From the NCBI GenBank assembly GCA_031397815.1, contig JANNMJ010000017.1:1-17976 (forward strand): a DNA stretch of 17,976 nucleotides, in the 5' to 3' direction. The notes below the pieces were generated by a model. The model made no database searches. It saw only the letters and a list, made by a program, of their open reading frames with translations, and was not told the origin of the DNA. How positions within the stretch are numbered: position 1 is the first letter of the stretch; each line of letters begins with the position of its first letter. Origin of the DNA: JANNMJ01 sp031397815. Lineage in GTDB: Bacteria; Bacteroidota; Bacteroidia; Cytophagales; Hymenobacteraceae. Position numbers and translations under genes: made by a program. Positions 1 to 7,540 of the stretch are shown piece after piece.

Positions 1-10
1 AAACGCAAAA

Positions 11-40
11 CGGGCGGCCTCCCCAAAGAGAAGCCGCCCG
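11..40 (-). terminator. Rho-independent terminator of porX
   Basis: An 8-bp perfect GC stem (CGGGCGGC at 11-18 with GCCGCCCG at 33-40) encloses a 14-nt loop. Read on the minus strand it is followed by TTTTGCGTTT, a T-rich tail. It lies about 70 nt past the porX stop codon, so it probably ends the porX transcript. The plus-strand side has no T tract. Confidence 0.75.
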
Positions 41-109
41 TAACGTAATCAATCCCAAAAAATCACTCCCCCCAAATCATCAAAATCCCCCCATCAGCTA
101 AATCTGCGA

Positions 110-1669
110 TCAGCCTTTTGGAGTCAGCGAGATGAACGGGATGATGACTTCCTCTAACGACACGCCGCCGTGCTGGAACGTGTCCTTATAATGGTTCACG
201 TAGTAGTTGTAGTTGTTGGGGTAGGCGAAGAACTGGTCGCCGAGGGCGAAGGCGAAGGCGGTCGAGACGTTCGCCTTCGGCAGAAACAGGCGCTCCGGCT
301 TGCGGACGGTGTAGACCTCGCGCTCGTCGAACCCGAGGTTTTTGCCGTGCTTGTAGCGCAGGTTGGTGTTCGTGTTGCGGTCGCCGACGATTTTCACCGG
401 CCGTTTCACGCGAATCGTGCCGTGGTCGGTGGTGATAATGAGGCGGCCCTTTTTCTCGGCGATGCCGCGCAGCAAATCGAAGAGCGGCGAGTGCAGGAAC
501 CACGAGCGCGTGAGCGAGCGGTAGGCGGATTCGTCGCTCGCCAGCTCGCGGATCATCGCCATATCGGTGCGGGCGTGCGAGAGCATATCGACGAAGTTGT
601 ACACGATCACGTTGAGCTTGTTCTGCTGCAGGTTCGGCAGCTTCCGCACCAGCTCGCGCCCGGCTTCGAGATTCGTGATCTTATTGTACGAGAACTTATC
701 GGTGACGCGGTTCTGCTGAAACAGAATCTCCAGAAACTCGGGCTCGTGCAGGTTCTTGCCCTCGTCGTCGTCGTCGTTGACCCACAGGTTCGGGTATTTC
801 TTCTGAATCTCGCCGGGCATCATCCCCGAGAAGATGGCGTTGCGGGCGTAGGCCGTGGTGGTCGGCAGGATGGAGTAGTACAGCTCCTCCTGATCGACGG
901 TGAAGTACTCGGCGATGTGCGGTTCGAGGATGCGCCACTGGTCGTAGCGCAGGTTGTCGATGAGGACGAAGTACACCGGCTGGGTGCTTTGCTTCATCAT
1001 CGGGAACACGCGCTCGCGGAACAGCTCGTGCGAGAACATCGGCCGGTCCTTGTCCTCTTTATTGATCCAGCCCTCATACTGGTCCTCGATGAACTTCGCG
1101 AACGCGGTGTTCGCCTCGTCCTTCTGCATCGTAATGACCTCGGCCATCGACTTATTCTCGGTCCCGTCGATCTCCAGCTCCCACCGCACGAGCTTCTTGT
1201 ACACGTCGGCCCACTCGGTGGCGTTCATCCGGTCGCCGAGCTGCATCCCGAGCTGCCGGAAATCGCGCTGGTACGCTTGGTTCGTCTTCTCCTCCACGAG
1301 CCGCCGATTGTCGAGCAGCTTCTTGATGCTGAGCAGAATCTGATTCGGGTTGATGGGCTTGATGAGGTAATCGGCGATTTTCGCCCCAATCGCCTCCTCC
1401 ATAATATGCTCCTCCTCGCTCTTGGTAATCATCACGACGGGCACCGTCGGGCGGATGGCCTTGATTTCGGTGAGCGTTTCGAGGCCGGTGAGGCCGGGCA
1501 TATTCTCATCGAGGAAAACCAAGTCATACGGCTTTTCCTGAATGCACTCCACGGCATCGGCGCCGGAGTTGACGCCGGTTACGTCGTAGCCTCTTTCACG
1601 CAGAAAGAGGATGTGCGGCTTGAGAAGGTCGATTTCGTCGTCGGCCCAGAGGATGGTCGGTGCTTGCAT
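110..1669 (-). CDS. porX: PorX: response regulator with PglZ/alkaline-phosphatase-fold output domain
   Basis: 519 residues. An N-terminal receiver domain (about 1-122) has the acidic pair D10-D11, phospho-acceptor D54 in VFLDENMPG, T82 and K104 (LIKP). A helical linker leads to a PglZ domain of the alkaline phosphatase superfamily (about 205-515). Visible metal/nucleophile signatures are D238 (VLIDNLR), Thr270-272 (LPTTTAY), D361 and H365 (DMLSH), D415-H416 (TTDHG) and H500 (FQHGG). In Porphyromonas and Flavobacterium this architecture is PorX, which works with histidine kinase PorY in control of type IX secretion; its PglZ domain is reported as a phosphodiesterase. All key residues look intact. 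No porY or por/gld secretion gene is in the window, but a T9SS cargo gene lies at 12034-14604. It is divergent from the HD gene and has its own downstream terminator. I see no clear promoter box upstream of its ATG. Confidence 0.95.
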   Translation of the reverse strand: MQAPTILWADDEIDLLKPHILFLRERGYDVTGVNSGADAVECIQEKPYDLVFLDENMPGLTGLETLTEIKAIRPTVPVVMITKSEEEHIMEEAIGAKIADYLIKPINPNQILLSIKKLLDNRRLVEEKTNQAYQRDFRQLGMQLGDRMNATEWADVYKKLVRWELEIDGTENKSMAEVITMQKDEANTAFAKFIEDQYEGWINKEDKDRPMFSHELFRERVFPMMKQSTQPVYFVLIDNLRYDQWRILEPHIAEYFTVDQEELYYSILPTTTAYARNAIFSGMMPGEIQKKYPNLWVNDDDDEGKNLHEPEFLEILFQQNRVTDKFSYNKITNLEAGRELVRKLPNLQQNKLNVIVYNFVDMLSHARTDMAMIRELASDESAYRSLTRSWFLHSPLFDLLRGIAEKKGRLIITTDHGTIRVKRPVKIVGDRNTNTNLRYKHGKNLGFDEREVYTVRKPERLFLPKANVSTAFAFALGDQFFAYPNNYNYYVNHYKDTFQHGGVSLEEVIIPFISLTPKG

Positions 1670-1795
1670 TCGGCGGATGTTAAAGTGGCGCGCGCTTTAC
1701 TCTTTTACTGAGGAGCGACGCGGGTGACAAGGAAAGACAATCGGAATGACCGTTGATTCGGTTTCGGCCCGTAAAGGTTGCCCATTGGGCTGTGT

Positions 1796-1835
1796 GCTGA
1801 ACGAACAAAGCCGGGTTTTCTTGTTTGGGTTCAGC
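1796..1835. other. Hairpin in the porX/HD divergent spacer
   Basis: GCTGAAC (1796-1802) pairs with GTTCAGC (1829-1835), with an inner AACAA/TTGTT extension. It lies between the divergent porX and HD genes, upstream of the HD start. It could be an operator-like site or a leader structure; the sequence does not decide. Confidence 0.4.
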
Positions 1836-1878
1836 CGAAACGTGCGGCGACGACGGTTCGTAGCGGTCGTTTCGGCAC

Positions 1879-1886
1879 TACTTTTC
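1879..1886 (+). promoter_or_regulatory. Probable -7 box of the HD gene
   Basis: TACTTTTC matches the Bacteroidota -7 consensus TAnnTTTG in all but the last base. It ends 5 nt before the GTG start at 1892, so transcription would begin almost at the start codon. No good TTG -33 box is at the expected spacing. Confidence 0.45.
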
Positions 1887-1891
1887 GAGCT

Positions 1892-3124
1892 GTGAACAAG
1901 AAGAAGATTCTCAACGACCCGGTTTACGGCTTCATTTCGGTCCCCGCCGAGCTGTTGTTCGACCTTATCGAGCACCCCGTTTTTCAGCGGCTCCGGCGCA
2001 TCAAGCAGCTCGGCCTGACGGAGTTTGTGTACCCCGGCGCGCTGCATACGCGGTTTCACCACGCGCTCGGCGCGATGCACCTGATGCAGCTCGCGCTGCA
2101 AACGCTCCAGAGCAAGGGCGTGCGCGTGAGCGATGCGGAGTGCGAGGCGGCGCAGGTCGCGATTCTGCTGCACGACGTCGGGCACGGGCCGTTTTCGCAC
2201 GCTTTGGAGACGGCGATTTTTCATCAGGTCCGGCACGAGCAGGTGTCGCTGCATCTGATGGAAATGCTGAACGAGCACTTCGGCGGACGCCTGAGCCTCG
2301 CGATTCAGATGTTCCGGGGAACGTATCCGCGCCCGTTTTTTCATCAGCTGATTTCCTCGCAGCTCGACGTCGACCGCCTCGATTACCTCCGCCGCGACTC
2401 GTTCTACACCGGCGTCAGCGAAGGCCAAATCGGCGCCGACCGCCTGCTGAAGATGATGACCGTCGTCGACGACCGGCTGGTGATGGAAGAGAAGGCGATT
2501 CTTTCTATCGAGAGCTTTCTTGTGAGCCGCCGCCTGATGTATTGGCAGGTGTATCTGCACCACGCCGTGCTGTCGGCGGAGCATATGGTGCTGCGGCTGG
2601 TGCAGCGGGCGCGCACGCTGTTGGCGCGCGGCGTGTCCGTCGGCGCCTCCCCCGACCTGCATTACTTCCTGAGCCGACAGCTCACCTTCCCCGATTTCAT
2701 CGCCGACCCCGCCGCCCTCGACCATTTCACGGCCCTCGATGATGTCGATATCTGGAGCGCCATCAAAAGCTGGCGCCACCACCCGGACGCCGTCCTGCGG
2801 CTCCTCGCTACGGGCATCCTCGACCGGCGGCTCTTCAAAATCACCCTCTCTCCCACCCCGTTCGACCCCGATTTCGTGGTCGACATCCGCGATCTGGTCG
2901 CCGAGGCGTTCCATTTAAGTGAAGAAGACGCCGCGCACCTCGTCATCGCCGGGCGCGTTGGGAACAACGCCTACGACGCCACCGGCGCCGGTTCCATCGA
3001 GGTTCTCACGAAAGCCGGCCACGTCGTGGACGTAGCGCAGGCATCCGACCTGCCGAACATTCAGGCGCTGAGCCAGAAGGTAGAAAAGCAGTTCATCTGC
3101 TATCCGAAGGAGATTTTGATGTGA
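1892..3124 (+). CDS. HD-domain phosphohydrolase (dNTPase/SAMHD1-like)
   Basis: 410 residues from a GTG start. The frame is open upstream to an ATG at 1778, but that extension has no family-like sequence, while VNKKKILNDPVYGF at the GTG is the typical beginning of this Bacteroidota family. HD metal-site motifs are visible: TRFHHALG (H57), ILLHDVGHGPFSH (H94-D95) and LDVDRLDYLRRD (about 158-169). These match the catalytic core of the deoxynucleotide triphosphohydrolase/SAMHD1-like HD family, but the substrate cannot be told from sequence. The C-terminal half carries the long helical region usual for the family. It precedes lpxD by 197 nt, a neighbourhood I recall as common in Bacteroidota. Its 3' flank begins directly with GATGTG repeats. 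Confidence 0.92.
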   Translation: MNKKKILNDPVYGFISVPAELLFDLIEHPVFQRLRRIKQLGLTEFVYPGALHTRFHHALGAMHLMQLALQTLQSKGVRVSDAECEAAQVAILLHDVGHGPFSHALETAIFHQVRHEQVSLHLMEMLNEHFGGRLSLAIQMFRGTYPRPFFHQLISSQLDVDRLDYLRRDSFYTGVSEGQIGADRLLKMMTVVDDRLVMEEKAILSIESFLVSRRLMYWQVYLHHAVLSAEHMVLRLVQRARTLLARGVSVGASPDLHYFLSRQLTFPDFIADPAALDHFTALDDVDIWSAIKSWRHHPDAVLRLLATGILDRRLFKITLSPTPFDPDFVVDIRDLVAEAFHLSEEDAAHLVIAGRVGNNAYDATGAGSIEVLTKAGHVVDVAQASDLPNIQALSQKVEKQFICYPKEILM

Positions 3125-3128
3125 AAAA

Positions 3129-3161
3129 GATGTGAGGATGTGAAAAGGATGTGAGGATGTG
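3129..3161 (+). repeat. GATGTG direct repeat after the HD gene
   Basis: The 14-mer GATGTGAGGATGTG occurs twice (3129-3142 and 3148-3161), starting 4 nt after the HD stop codon. Its exact reverse complement lies at 3246-3259, so the HD-lpxD spacer is flanked by inverted copies. Confidence 0.85.
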
Positions 3162-3176
3162 TCACATCCTACGTAC

Positions 3177-3197
3177 CCGGCACCGTCTCGGTGCCGG
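3177..3197. repeat. Perfect 9-bp hairpin in the HD-lpxD spacer
   Basis: CCGGCACCG (3177-3185) pairs perfectly with CGGTGCCGG (3189-3197) around a TCT loop. A second weaker hairpin (TGAG-G-CC / GGCTCA, 3204-3220) follows. There is no T tract, so a simple intrinsic terminator is unlikely. It resembles REP-type hairpins, but only one copy is seen here. Confidence 0.6.
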
Positions 3198-3245
3198 AGC
3201 TGCTGAGGCCAATCGGCTCACCCATCTCATCTGCCTACATCGAAC

Positions 3246-3293
3246 CACATCCTCACATCTCTCACATCGAACCACATCTTCCCCTCACACATC
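3246..3293 (+). repeat. CACATC repeat block before lpxD
   Basis: Five CACATC units start at 3246, 3254, 3263, 3273 and 3288. The block is nearly identical to one at 8117-8153 and inverted relative to the GATGTG block at 3129-3161. It ends about 28 nt before the lpxD start. Confidence 0.8.
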
Positions 3294-3308
3294 TTCCCCC
3301 CGCCGTCG

Positions 3309-3316
3309 TAGTTTTG
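3309..3316 (+). promoter_or_regulatory. Probable -7 box of lpxD
   Basis: TAGTTTTG is a perfect match to TAnnTTTG. It ends 5 nt before the lpxD ATG, which would give an essentially leaderless mRNA. No TTG is found 17-23 nt upstream. Confidence 0.55.
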
Positions 3317-3321
3317 CACTA

Positions 3322-4377
3322 ATGGAATTTTCGGCCGAACAGATCGCGGAATTGTTGCGCGGGAGCGTAGAAGGCGACGGCTCAGTACGCGTCCAGCGAC
3401 TGTCCAAAATCGAAGAAGCCGGTCCCGGCGAGCTCGCTTTTTTGTCAAACCTCAAATACGAGCATTTTCTGTATGCTACGAAGGCTTCGGCCGTCATCGT
3501 AGCCGACGGATTGGTGCTGCGGGAACCCGTTCAGGCGACGCTCATTCGCGTCGCCGACCCGTATTCCGGCTTCACCGAGCTGCTCGAACAGTACCAACGC
3601 CTGACCCGCGCCGGGCGCACCGGCGTCGAGGAGCCGAGCTACGTAGGAGCCGGCACCACCATCGGCGAGGGGCATTACCGGGCGGCGTTCGCGTACATCG
3701 GCAAGAATTGCCGGATTGGGAACGACGTTCAGATTCACCCCCACGCCAGCATCGGTGATAATTGCGTCGTCGGCGACGGCTCGACGATTTATGCCGGGGT
3801 GAAGGTGTATCCCGGGACCATCATCGGCGCGCGGTGCGTGCTGCACGCGGGGTGCGTCATCGGGTCCGACGGTTTCGGGTTCGCCCCGCAACCCGACGGC
3901 TCGTACCGGCCGATTCCGCAAACCGGTAATGTGGTGCTGGAAGACGACGTCAGCATCGGCGCCAACACCACGATTGACTGCGCCACGATGGGCGCAACGA
4001 TTATCCGGCAAGGCGCGAAAATCGACAACCTCGTGATGGTCGCGCACAACGTCGAGATCGGCGCGCACACGGTCATCGCGGCGCAGTCGGGCATCAGCGG
4101 CTCGACGAAAGTCGGCGACCGTTGCACGATTGCCGGGCAGGTCGGGCTGGTGGGGCACATCACGATTGCGCCGCGCACCATCATTGGCGCGCAAAGCGGG
4201 GTGAGTAAATCGGTGAAGGAGCCGGGCACGTTCATCCAAGGCTCGCCCGCCTTCGATTACAAGCAGAACCTGCGCGCCGCCGCCGTCTTCCGCCGTCTGC
4301 CTGATATGCAGCGCCAGCTCGACGAGCTACGCAGCAAGAGCAATTCCTCCGAAAAAGGCTCTGACAAGGGCGAGTAA
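3322..4377 (+). CDS. lpxD: LpxD: UDP-3-O-(3-hydroxyacyl)glucosamine N-acyltransferase
   Basis: 351 residues, the normal LpxD length. It transfers an R-3-hydroxyacyl chain from ACP to the 2-amino group of UDP-3-O-acyl-GlcN in lipid A synthesis, in the cytoplasm. The N-terminal uridine-binding domain (about 1-100; LAFLSNLKYEHFLYAT) is followed by a left-handed beta-helix of hexapeptide repeats (about 105-300). The catalytic His sits in MVAHNVEIG (H242), matching E. coli H239. A helical tail follows (about 310-351). The frame is open back to 3151, but the extra residues are low-complexity translation of the CACATC repeats; MEFSAEQIAELL is the family-like start. It sits between the HD gene and lpxC/fabZ, 102 nt upstream of the latter. 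Confidence 0.96.
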   Translation: MEFSAEQIAELLRGSVEGDGSVRVQRLSKIEEAGPGELAFLSNLKYEHFLYATKASAVIVADGLVLREPVQATLIRVADPYSGFTELLEQYQRLTRAGRTGVEEPSYVGAGTTIGEGHYRAAFAYIGKNCRIGNDVQIHPHASIGDNCVVGDGSTIYAGVKVYPGTIIGARCVLHAGCVIGSDGFGFAPQPDGSYRPIPQTGNVVLEDDVSIGANTTIDCATMGATIIRQGAKIDNLVMVAHNVEIGAHTVIAAQSGISGSTKVGDRCTIAGQVGLVGHITIAPRTIIGAQSGVSKSVKEPGTFIQGSPAFDYKQNLRAAAVFRRLPDMQRQLDELRSKSNSSEKGSDKGE

Positions 4378-4383
4378 GCCTTT

Positions 4384-4414
4384 GACGGAAGGACTTGTTT
4401 CAAGTGCTTCCGTC
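4384..4414 (+). other. Strong intergenic hairpin between lpxD and lpxC/fabZ
   Basis: GACGGAAG (4384-4391) pairs with CTTCCGTC (4407-4414). After one G-G mismatch, ACTTG (4393-4397) pairs with CAAGT (4401-4405) around a TTT loop. It begins 6 nt after the lpxD stop. No U tract follows directly, so read-through attenuation, RNA processing or 3'-end protection is more likely than full termination. Confidence 0.6.
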
Positions 4415-4479
4415 GAGCCAGATAAAATCGCATATTTTCTTTCCCGCCAGCTACTTATAGCTGTCAGCTTTCAGCCAGA

Positions 4480-5877
4480 ATGAACGATAAGCAGCACACC
4501 ATTGCCTCCCCCGCTACCGTTTCGGGCGTGGGCCTGCACACCGGCGTGGTGGCCACGATGACCTTCCTGCCCGCCCCGCCGAACCACGGTTTCAAGTTTC
4601 AGCGCATCGACCTCCCCGGCCAGCCCATCGTGGATGCCGACGTCGATAACGTCGTGGACCTTTCGCGCGGCACCACCATTGAGCAGAACGGCGCGCGCAT
4701 CCACACGGTGGAGCACACGTTGGCCGCCCTAGTCGGCTTGCAGCTCGACAACATCCTCATCCAGCTCGACGGCCCCGAGCCGCCCATCATGGACGGCTCG
4801 TCGATGGATTTCGTGAACGCCCTAACCGCCGCCGGCTTCGAGGAGCAGAACGCGCTGCGGCAGTACTTCGAGATTCCCGAAGGCATTCATTACGCCGACC
4901 CGAGCCGGGAAGTCGAGATGGCCGCCCTCCCGCTCAACGATTACCGCCTGACGGTGATGGTGGACTACAACTCCCCGATCCTCGGCTCGCAGCACGCGTC
5001 GATTACGGACCTCTCGCAGTTCCCGCGTGACATCGCTTCGTCGCGGACGTTCTGCTTTTTGCACGAGCTGGAAACGCTCTTCAAGCAGAACCTCATCAAA
5101 GGCGGCGACTTGGACAACGCCATCGTCGTAGTCGACCGCGTGGTGCAGGACGATGAGCTGCAACACCTCGCCGATCTCCTCGGCAAGCCCGTGGTGAAGG
5201 TGCAGAAAGAGGGCATCCTCAACAACACCGAGCTGCGGTTCAAGAACGAGCCCGCCCGCCACAAGCTCCTCGACCTCATCGGCGACCTAGCCCTCGTCGG
5301 GCGCCCGCTGAAAGGCCAGATTCTGGCCGCCCGTCCCGGCCACGCGGCCAACGTGGCGCTCGCCCGCAAAATCAAGCGCAAGATGAAGGAAGCCGCCACG
5401 AGCAATGTGCCGACCTACGACCCCAAGCGCGAGCCGGTGATGGATATCAACAAGGTCATCGCAACGCTCCCGCACCGCTACCCGTTCGTGCTGATCGACA
5501 AGATCATCCACCTGGATCAGCAGATGGTGACGGGCGTGAAAAACGTGACGATGAACGAGTGGTTCTTCCAAGGCCACTTCCCCGGCAACCCCGTGTATCC
5601 GGGCGTGATGCAGATCGAAGGAATGGCCCAAACCGGCGGGATTCTGGTGCTCAACACCGTCCCCGACCCTGAAAACTACTGGACCTACTTTCTCGGCGTC
5701 GATAAATGCCGCTTCCGCCGCAAAGTGCTCCCCGGCGATACGATCATCTTCCGCTGCGAGCTGCTCGCGCCCGTCAAGCGCGGCATCGCCAAGATGCAGG
5801 GGCAGGCATTCGTGAACGGCCAAGTAGTGATGGAAGCCGAAATGAGCGCCAGCATCGTTCGGAAAGACGGGGTCTAG
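4480..5877 (+). CDS. lpxC/fabZ: Bifunctional LpxC-FabZ: UDP-3-O-acyl-GlcNAc deacetylase / 3-hydroxyacyl-ACP dehydratase
   Basis: 465 residues in two joined enzymes, an established fusion in Bacteroidota. LpxC (about 1-300) is the zinc deacetylase of the committed lipid A step: E78 and H79 in HTVEHTLAAL, H261 and D265 in HKLLDLIGDLAL as zinc ligands, and H288 in ARPGHAANV. FabZ (about 320-465) is the hot-dog-fold dehydratase: LPHRYPFVLID, then catalytic H366 in FQGHFPGNP and E380 in PGVMQIEGMAQ. Both active sites look complete. Because LpxC and FabZ both draw on the 3-hydroxyacyl-ACP pool, the fusion ties lipid A and fatty-acid flux together. It lies between lpxD and lpxA in the same direction. 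No clear promoter box was found in the 102-nt spacer, so it probably shares a transcript with lpxD. Confidence 0.97.
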   Translation: MNDKQHTIASPATVSGVGLHTGVVATMTFLPAPPNHGFKFQRIDLPGQPIVDADVDNVVDLSRGTTIEQNGARIHTVEHTLAALVGLQLDNILIQLDGPEPPIMDGSSMDFVNALTAAGFEEQNALRQYFEIPEGIHYADPSREVEMAALPLNDYRLTVMVDYNSPILGSQHASITDLSQFPRDIASSRTFCFLHELETLFKQNLIKGGDLDNAIVVVDRVVQDDELQHLADLLGKPVVKVQKEGILNNTELRFKNEPARHKLLDLIGDLALVGRPLKGQILAARPGHAANVALARKIKRKMKEAATSNVPTYDPKREPVMDINKVIATLPHRYPFVLIDKIIHLDQQMVTGVKNVTMNEWFFQGHFPGNPVYPGVMQIEGMAQTGGILVLNTVPDPENYWTYFLGVDKCRFRRKVLPGDTIIFRCELLAPVKRGIAKMQGQAFVNGQVVMEAEMSASIVRKDGV

Positions 5878-5958
5878 AATGTGCGACTGCGCGAATACGG
5901 AGACGGTGCAAACGCACGTTGCTCCCCGGATTCGCTCATTTTCACACGAACCACATTC
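5877..5958 (+). other. Nested inverted repeats filling the lpxC-lpxA spacer
   Basis: GAATGTG (5877-5883, overlapping the lpxC/fabZ stop) pairs with CACATTC (5952-5958). Inside, GCGAAT (5891-5896) pairs with ATTCGC (5930-5935), extended by CGG/CCG, and GTGC (5906-5909) pairs with GCAC (5914-5917). The right arm CACACGAACCACATTC resembles the CACATC repeat before lpxD. The fold ends 12 nt before the lpxA ATG. Confidence 0.5.
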
Positions 5959-5970
5959 GCATAATAAGAA

Positions 5971-6774
5971 ATGAACCAACCCCTCGCCTATATCCACCCC
6001 GAAGCGAAAATCGCTCATAATGTGGTGGTTGAGCCTTTTTCGACGATTTACAAGAACGTCGAGATCGGCGAAGGCACTTGGATCGGGCCGAACGTCACCA
6101 TTATGGAAGGCGCGCGGATCGGTAAGAATGTCAAGATTTTCCCCGGTGCCGTGATTGCCGCGGTGCCGCAGGATTTGAAGTTCAGCGGCGAAAACACCAC
6201 CGTGTACATCGGCGACGGCACCGTGATCCGGGAGTGCGTGACGGTGAACCGCGGGACGGCCGACCGCCAAAAAACGGTCATCGGCAAGAACTGCCTGATC
6301 ATGGCGTACGCCCACGTCGCGCACGACTGCCTCATCGGCGACAACTGCATCGTGGCGAACGCCGTGCAGATGGGCGGCCACGTGGAGATGGGCGAATACG
6401 CGATTGTGGGCGGCACGACGGCGATTCATCAGTTCGTCCACATCGGGCCGCACGCGATGGTGTCGGGTGGGTCGTTGGTGCGGAAGGACGTGCCGCCGTA
6501 CGTGAAGGCGGGCCGGGAGCCGCTGTCGTACGCCGGGATCAACTCTATCGGGCTGCGCCGCCGGGGATTTTCGAATGAGAAAATCAACGAGATTCAGCAG
6601 ATTTACCGCTTGATGTATTTGAGCGGGCTGAACACGTCGGCCGCGCTGAACCGCATCGAGCTGGAGCTTTTGCCGTCGACGGAGCGCGACGAAGTGCTCC
6701 ACTTCGTGCGCAGCAGCGGCCGGGGCGTCATCCGTACGCCACGCGGCAACGGCGGCGTCGATGACACCGACTAG
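5971..6774 (+). CDS. lpxA: LpxA: acyl-ACP--UDP-GlcNAc O-acyltransferase
   Basis: 267 residues, close to the usual 255-265. It catalyses the first lipid A step, adding a 3-hydroxyacyl chain to the 3-OH of UDP-GlcNAc. The left-handed beta-helix spans about 1-190 with repeated [IV]-G-x hexapeptides. Catalytic H118 sits in AYAHVAHDC (E. coli H125), and GGHVEMGEYAIVGG and HQFVHIG are typical LpxA segments. A C-terminal helical domain (about 191-250) begins at NSIGLRRRGF. The Gly/Asp-rich tail (about 250-267) is extra. The gene's end overlaps the next gene by 14 nt. Confidence 0.96.
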   Translation: MNQPLAYIHPEAKIAHNVVVEPFSTIYKNVEIGEGTWIGPNVTIMEGARIGKNVKIFPGAVIAAVPQDLKFSGENTTVYIGDGTVIRECVTVNRGTADRQKTVIGKNCLIMAYAHVAHDCLIGDNCIVANAVQMGGHVEMGEYAIVGGTTAIHQFVHIGPHAMVSGGSLVRKDVPPYVKAGREPLSYAGINSIGLRRRGFSNEKINEIQQIYRLMYLSGLNTSAALNRIELELLPSTERDEVLHFVRSSGRGVIRTPRGNGGVDDTD

Positions 6775-7456
6775 CCCGTCAGAATCGATTAAACCGCCGC
6801 GCCCGACGGCCGCTTTCACGCTCACCACCGACGGCCTCGGCCGTCGGTTCAACCGCACCTGGATCTTCCGGGGGCTGAGCACCGCCTTTCAGGCCGGGGA
6901 GCCAACGGCGATTCTCGGCCCGAACGGCGCCGGTAAATCCACGCTGATGAGCGTGTTGGCGGGCTGGCTGCCGCCCACCGAAGGTCAGTTAGCGTATTTT
7001 GCTGACGGCAAAGTACTTGATCCGGAAAATTTGTACCGAAAAACCGCCCTCGCCGCCCCGTATCTCGACCTTCCCGACGAGCTGACGGTGCTCGAAGCGG
7101 CGGCTTTTCAAGGGCAGCTCAAGCCGTGGCGGGCGGGCGTAACCGGCCCCGCCGAAGTGGTGGCGCAAGCGCGGCTCGATGGTTCGGTGGCGCATCGGCT
7201 GGTCCGCGATTTATCGAGCGGGATGCGGCAACGTCTGCGGTTGGCGCTCGCTCTTTTGTCGGACGCGCGGCTCGTGCTGCTCGACGAGCCGACCGCCAAT
7301 CTCGACCGCGACGGCATCGGCTGGTACCACACTTTGATTGCGCAAACCTGCACCGCCGAGCGCCTGATTGTGGTGGCGTCGAACATTCCCGAGGAATATG
7401 GTTTTTGTGCCCGAAGCCTGAACCTGACCGACTTTGCTCCCGTTCAGCGCCGCTGA
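6761..7456 (+). CDS. ABC transporter ATP-binding protein (CcmA-like, no permease nearby)
   Basis: 231 residues. Walker A is GPNGAGKST (53-61), the signature is LSSGMRQRLRLAL (151-163), and Walker B with D-loop is RLVLLDEPTANLD (170-182). Two switch residues differ from canonical ABC ATPases: the Q-loop reads ALAAPYLDLPDELT (no Gln), and the H-loop His is replaced by Asn in VVASNIPEEYGFC (N208). From memory these look like features of a Bacteroidota subfamily rather than damage. The start overlaps the lpxA stop by 14 nt, so the two are translationally coupled. No transmembrane partner is encoded next door; the cargo is unknown, though the context hints at envelope work. The first 20 residues are a variable Pro/Ser-rich extension. 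Confidence 0.9.
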   Translation: MTPTSPSESIKPPRPTAAFTLTTDGLGRRFNRTWIFRGLSTAFQAGEPTAILGPNGAGKSTLMSVLAGWLPPTEGQLAYFADGKVLDPENLYRKTALAAPYLDLPDELTVLEAAAFQGQLKPWRAGVTGPAEVVAQARLDGSVAHRLVRDLSSGMRQRLRLALALLSDARLVLLDEPTANLDRDGIGWYHTLIAQTCTAERLIVVASNIPEEYGFCARSLNLTDFAPVQRR

Positions 7457-7540
7457 AACCTTTTCGATTGCGCAGGATTTCCTCGCAGCAACTTTATTTG
7501 CGACAGTTTCACCGCGACAAAACGTAGAATCAACCTGTTT

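Noticed and set aside
170..1711. Long plus-strand open frame (513 codons) opposite porX
   Set aside because: It lies antisense to porX, whose domains and catalytic residues are unmistakable. The translated product is Val/Leu/Arg-rich without a recognisable domain, as expected for the shadow of a GC-rich gene.
3177..3197. Resemblance of the GGCACCG-type hairpin to the last stem of a Cas9 tracrRNA
   Set aside because: It is a short GC palindrome without an anti-repeat, an array or cas genes; coincidence is the simpler reading.
3151..3321. Upstream extension of lpxD
   Set aside because: It translates the CACATC repeats and hairpin into low-complexity peptide, and a perfect -7 box sits just before the ATG at 3322.
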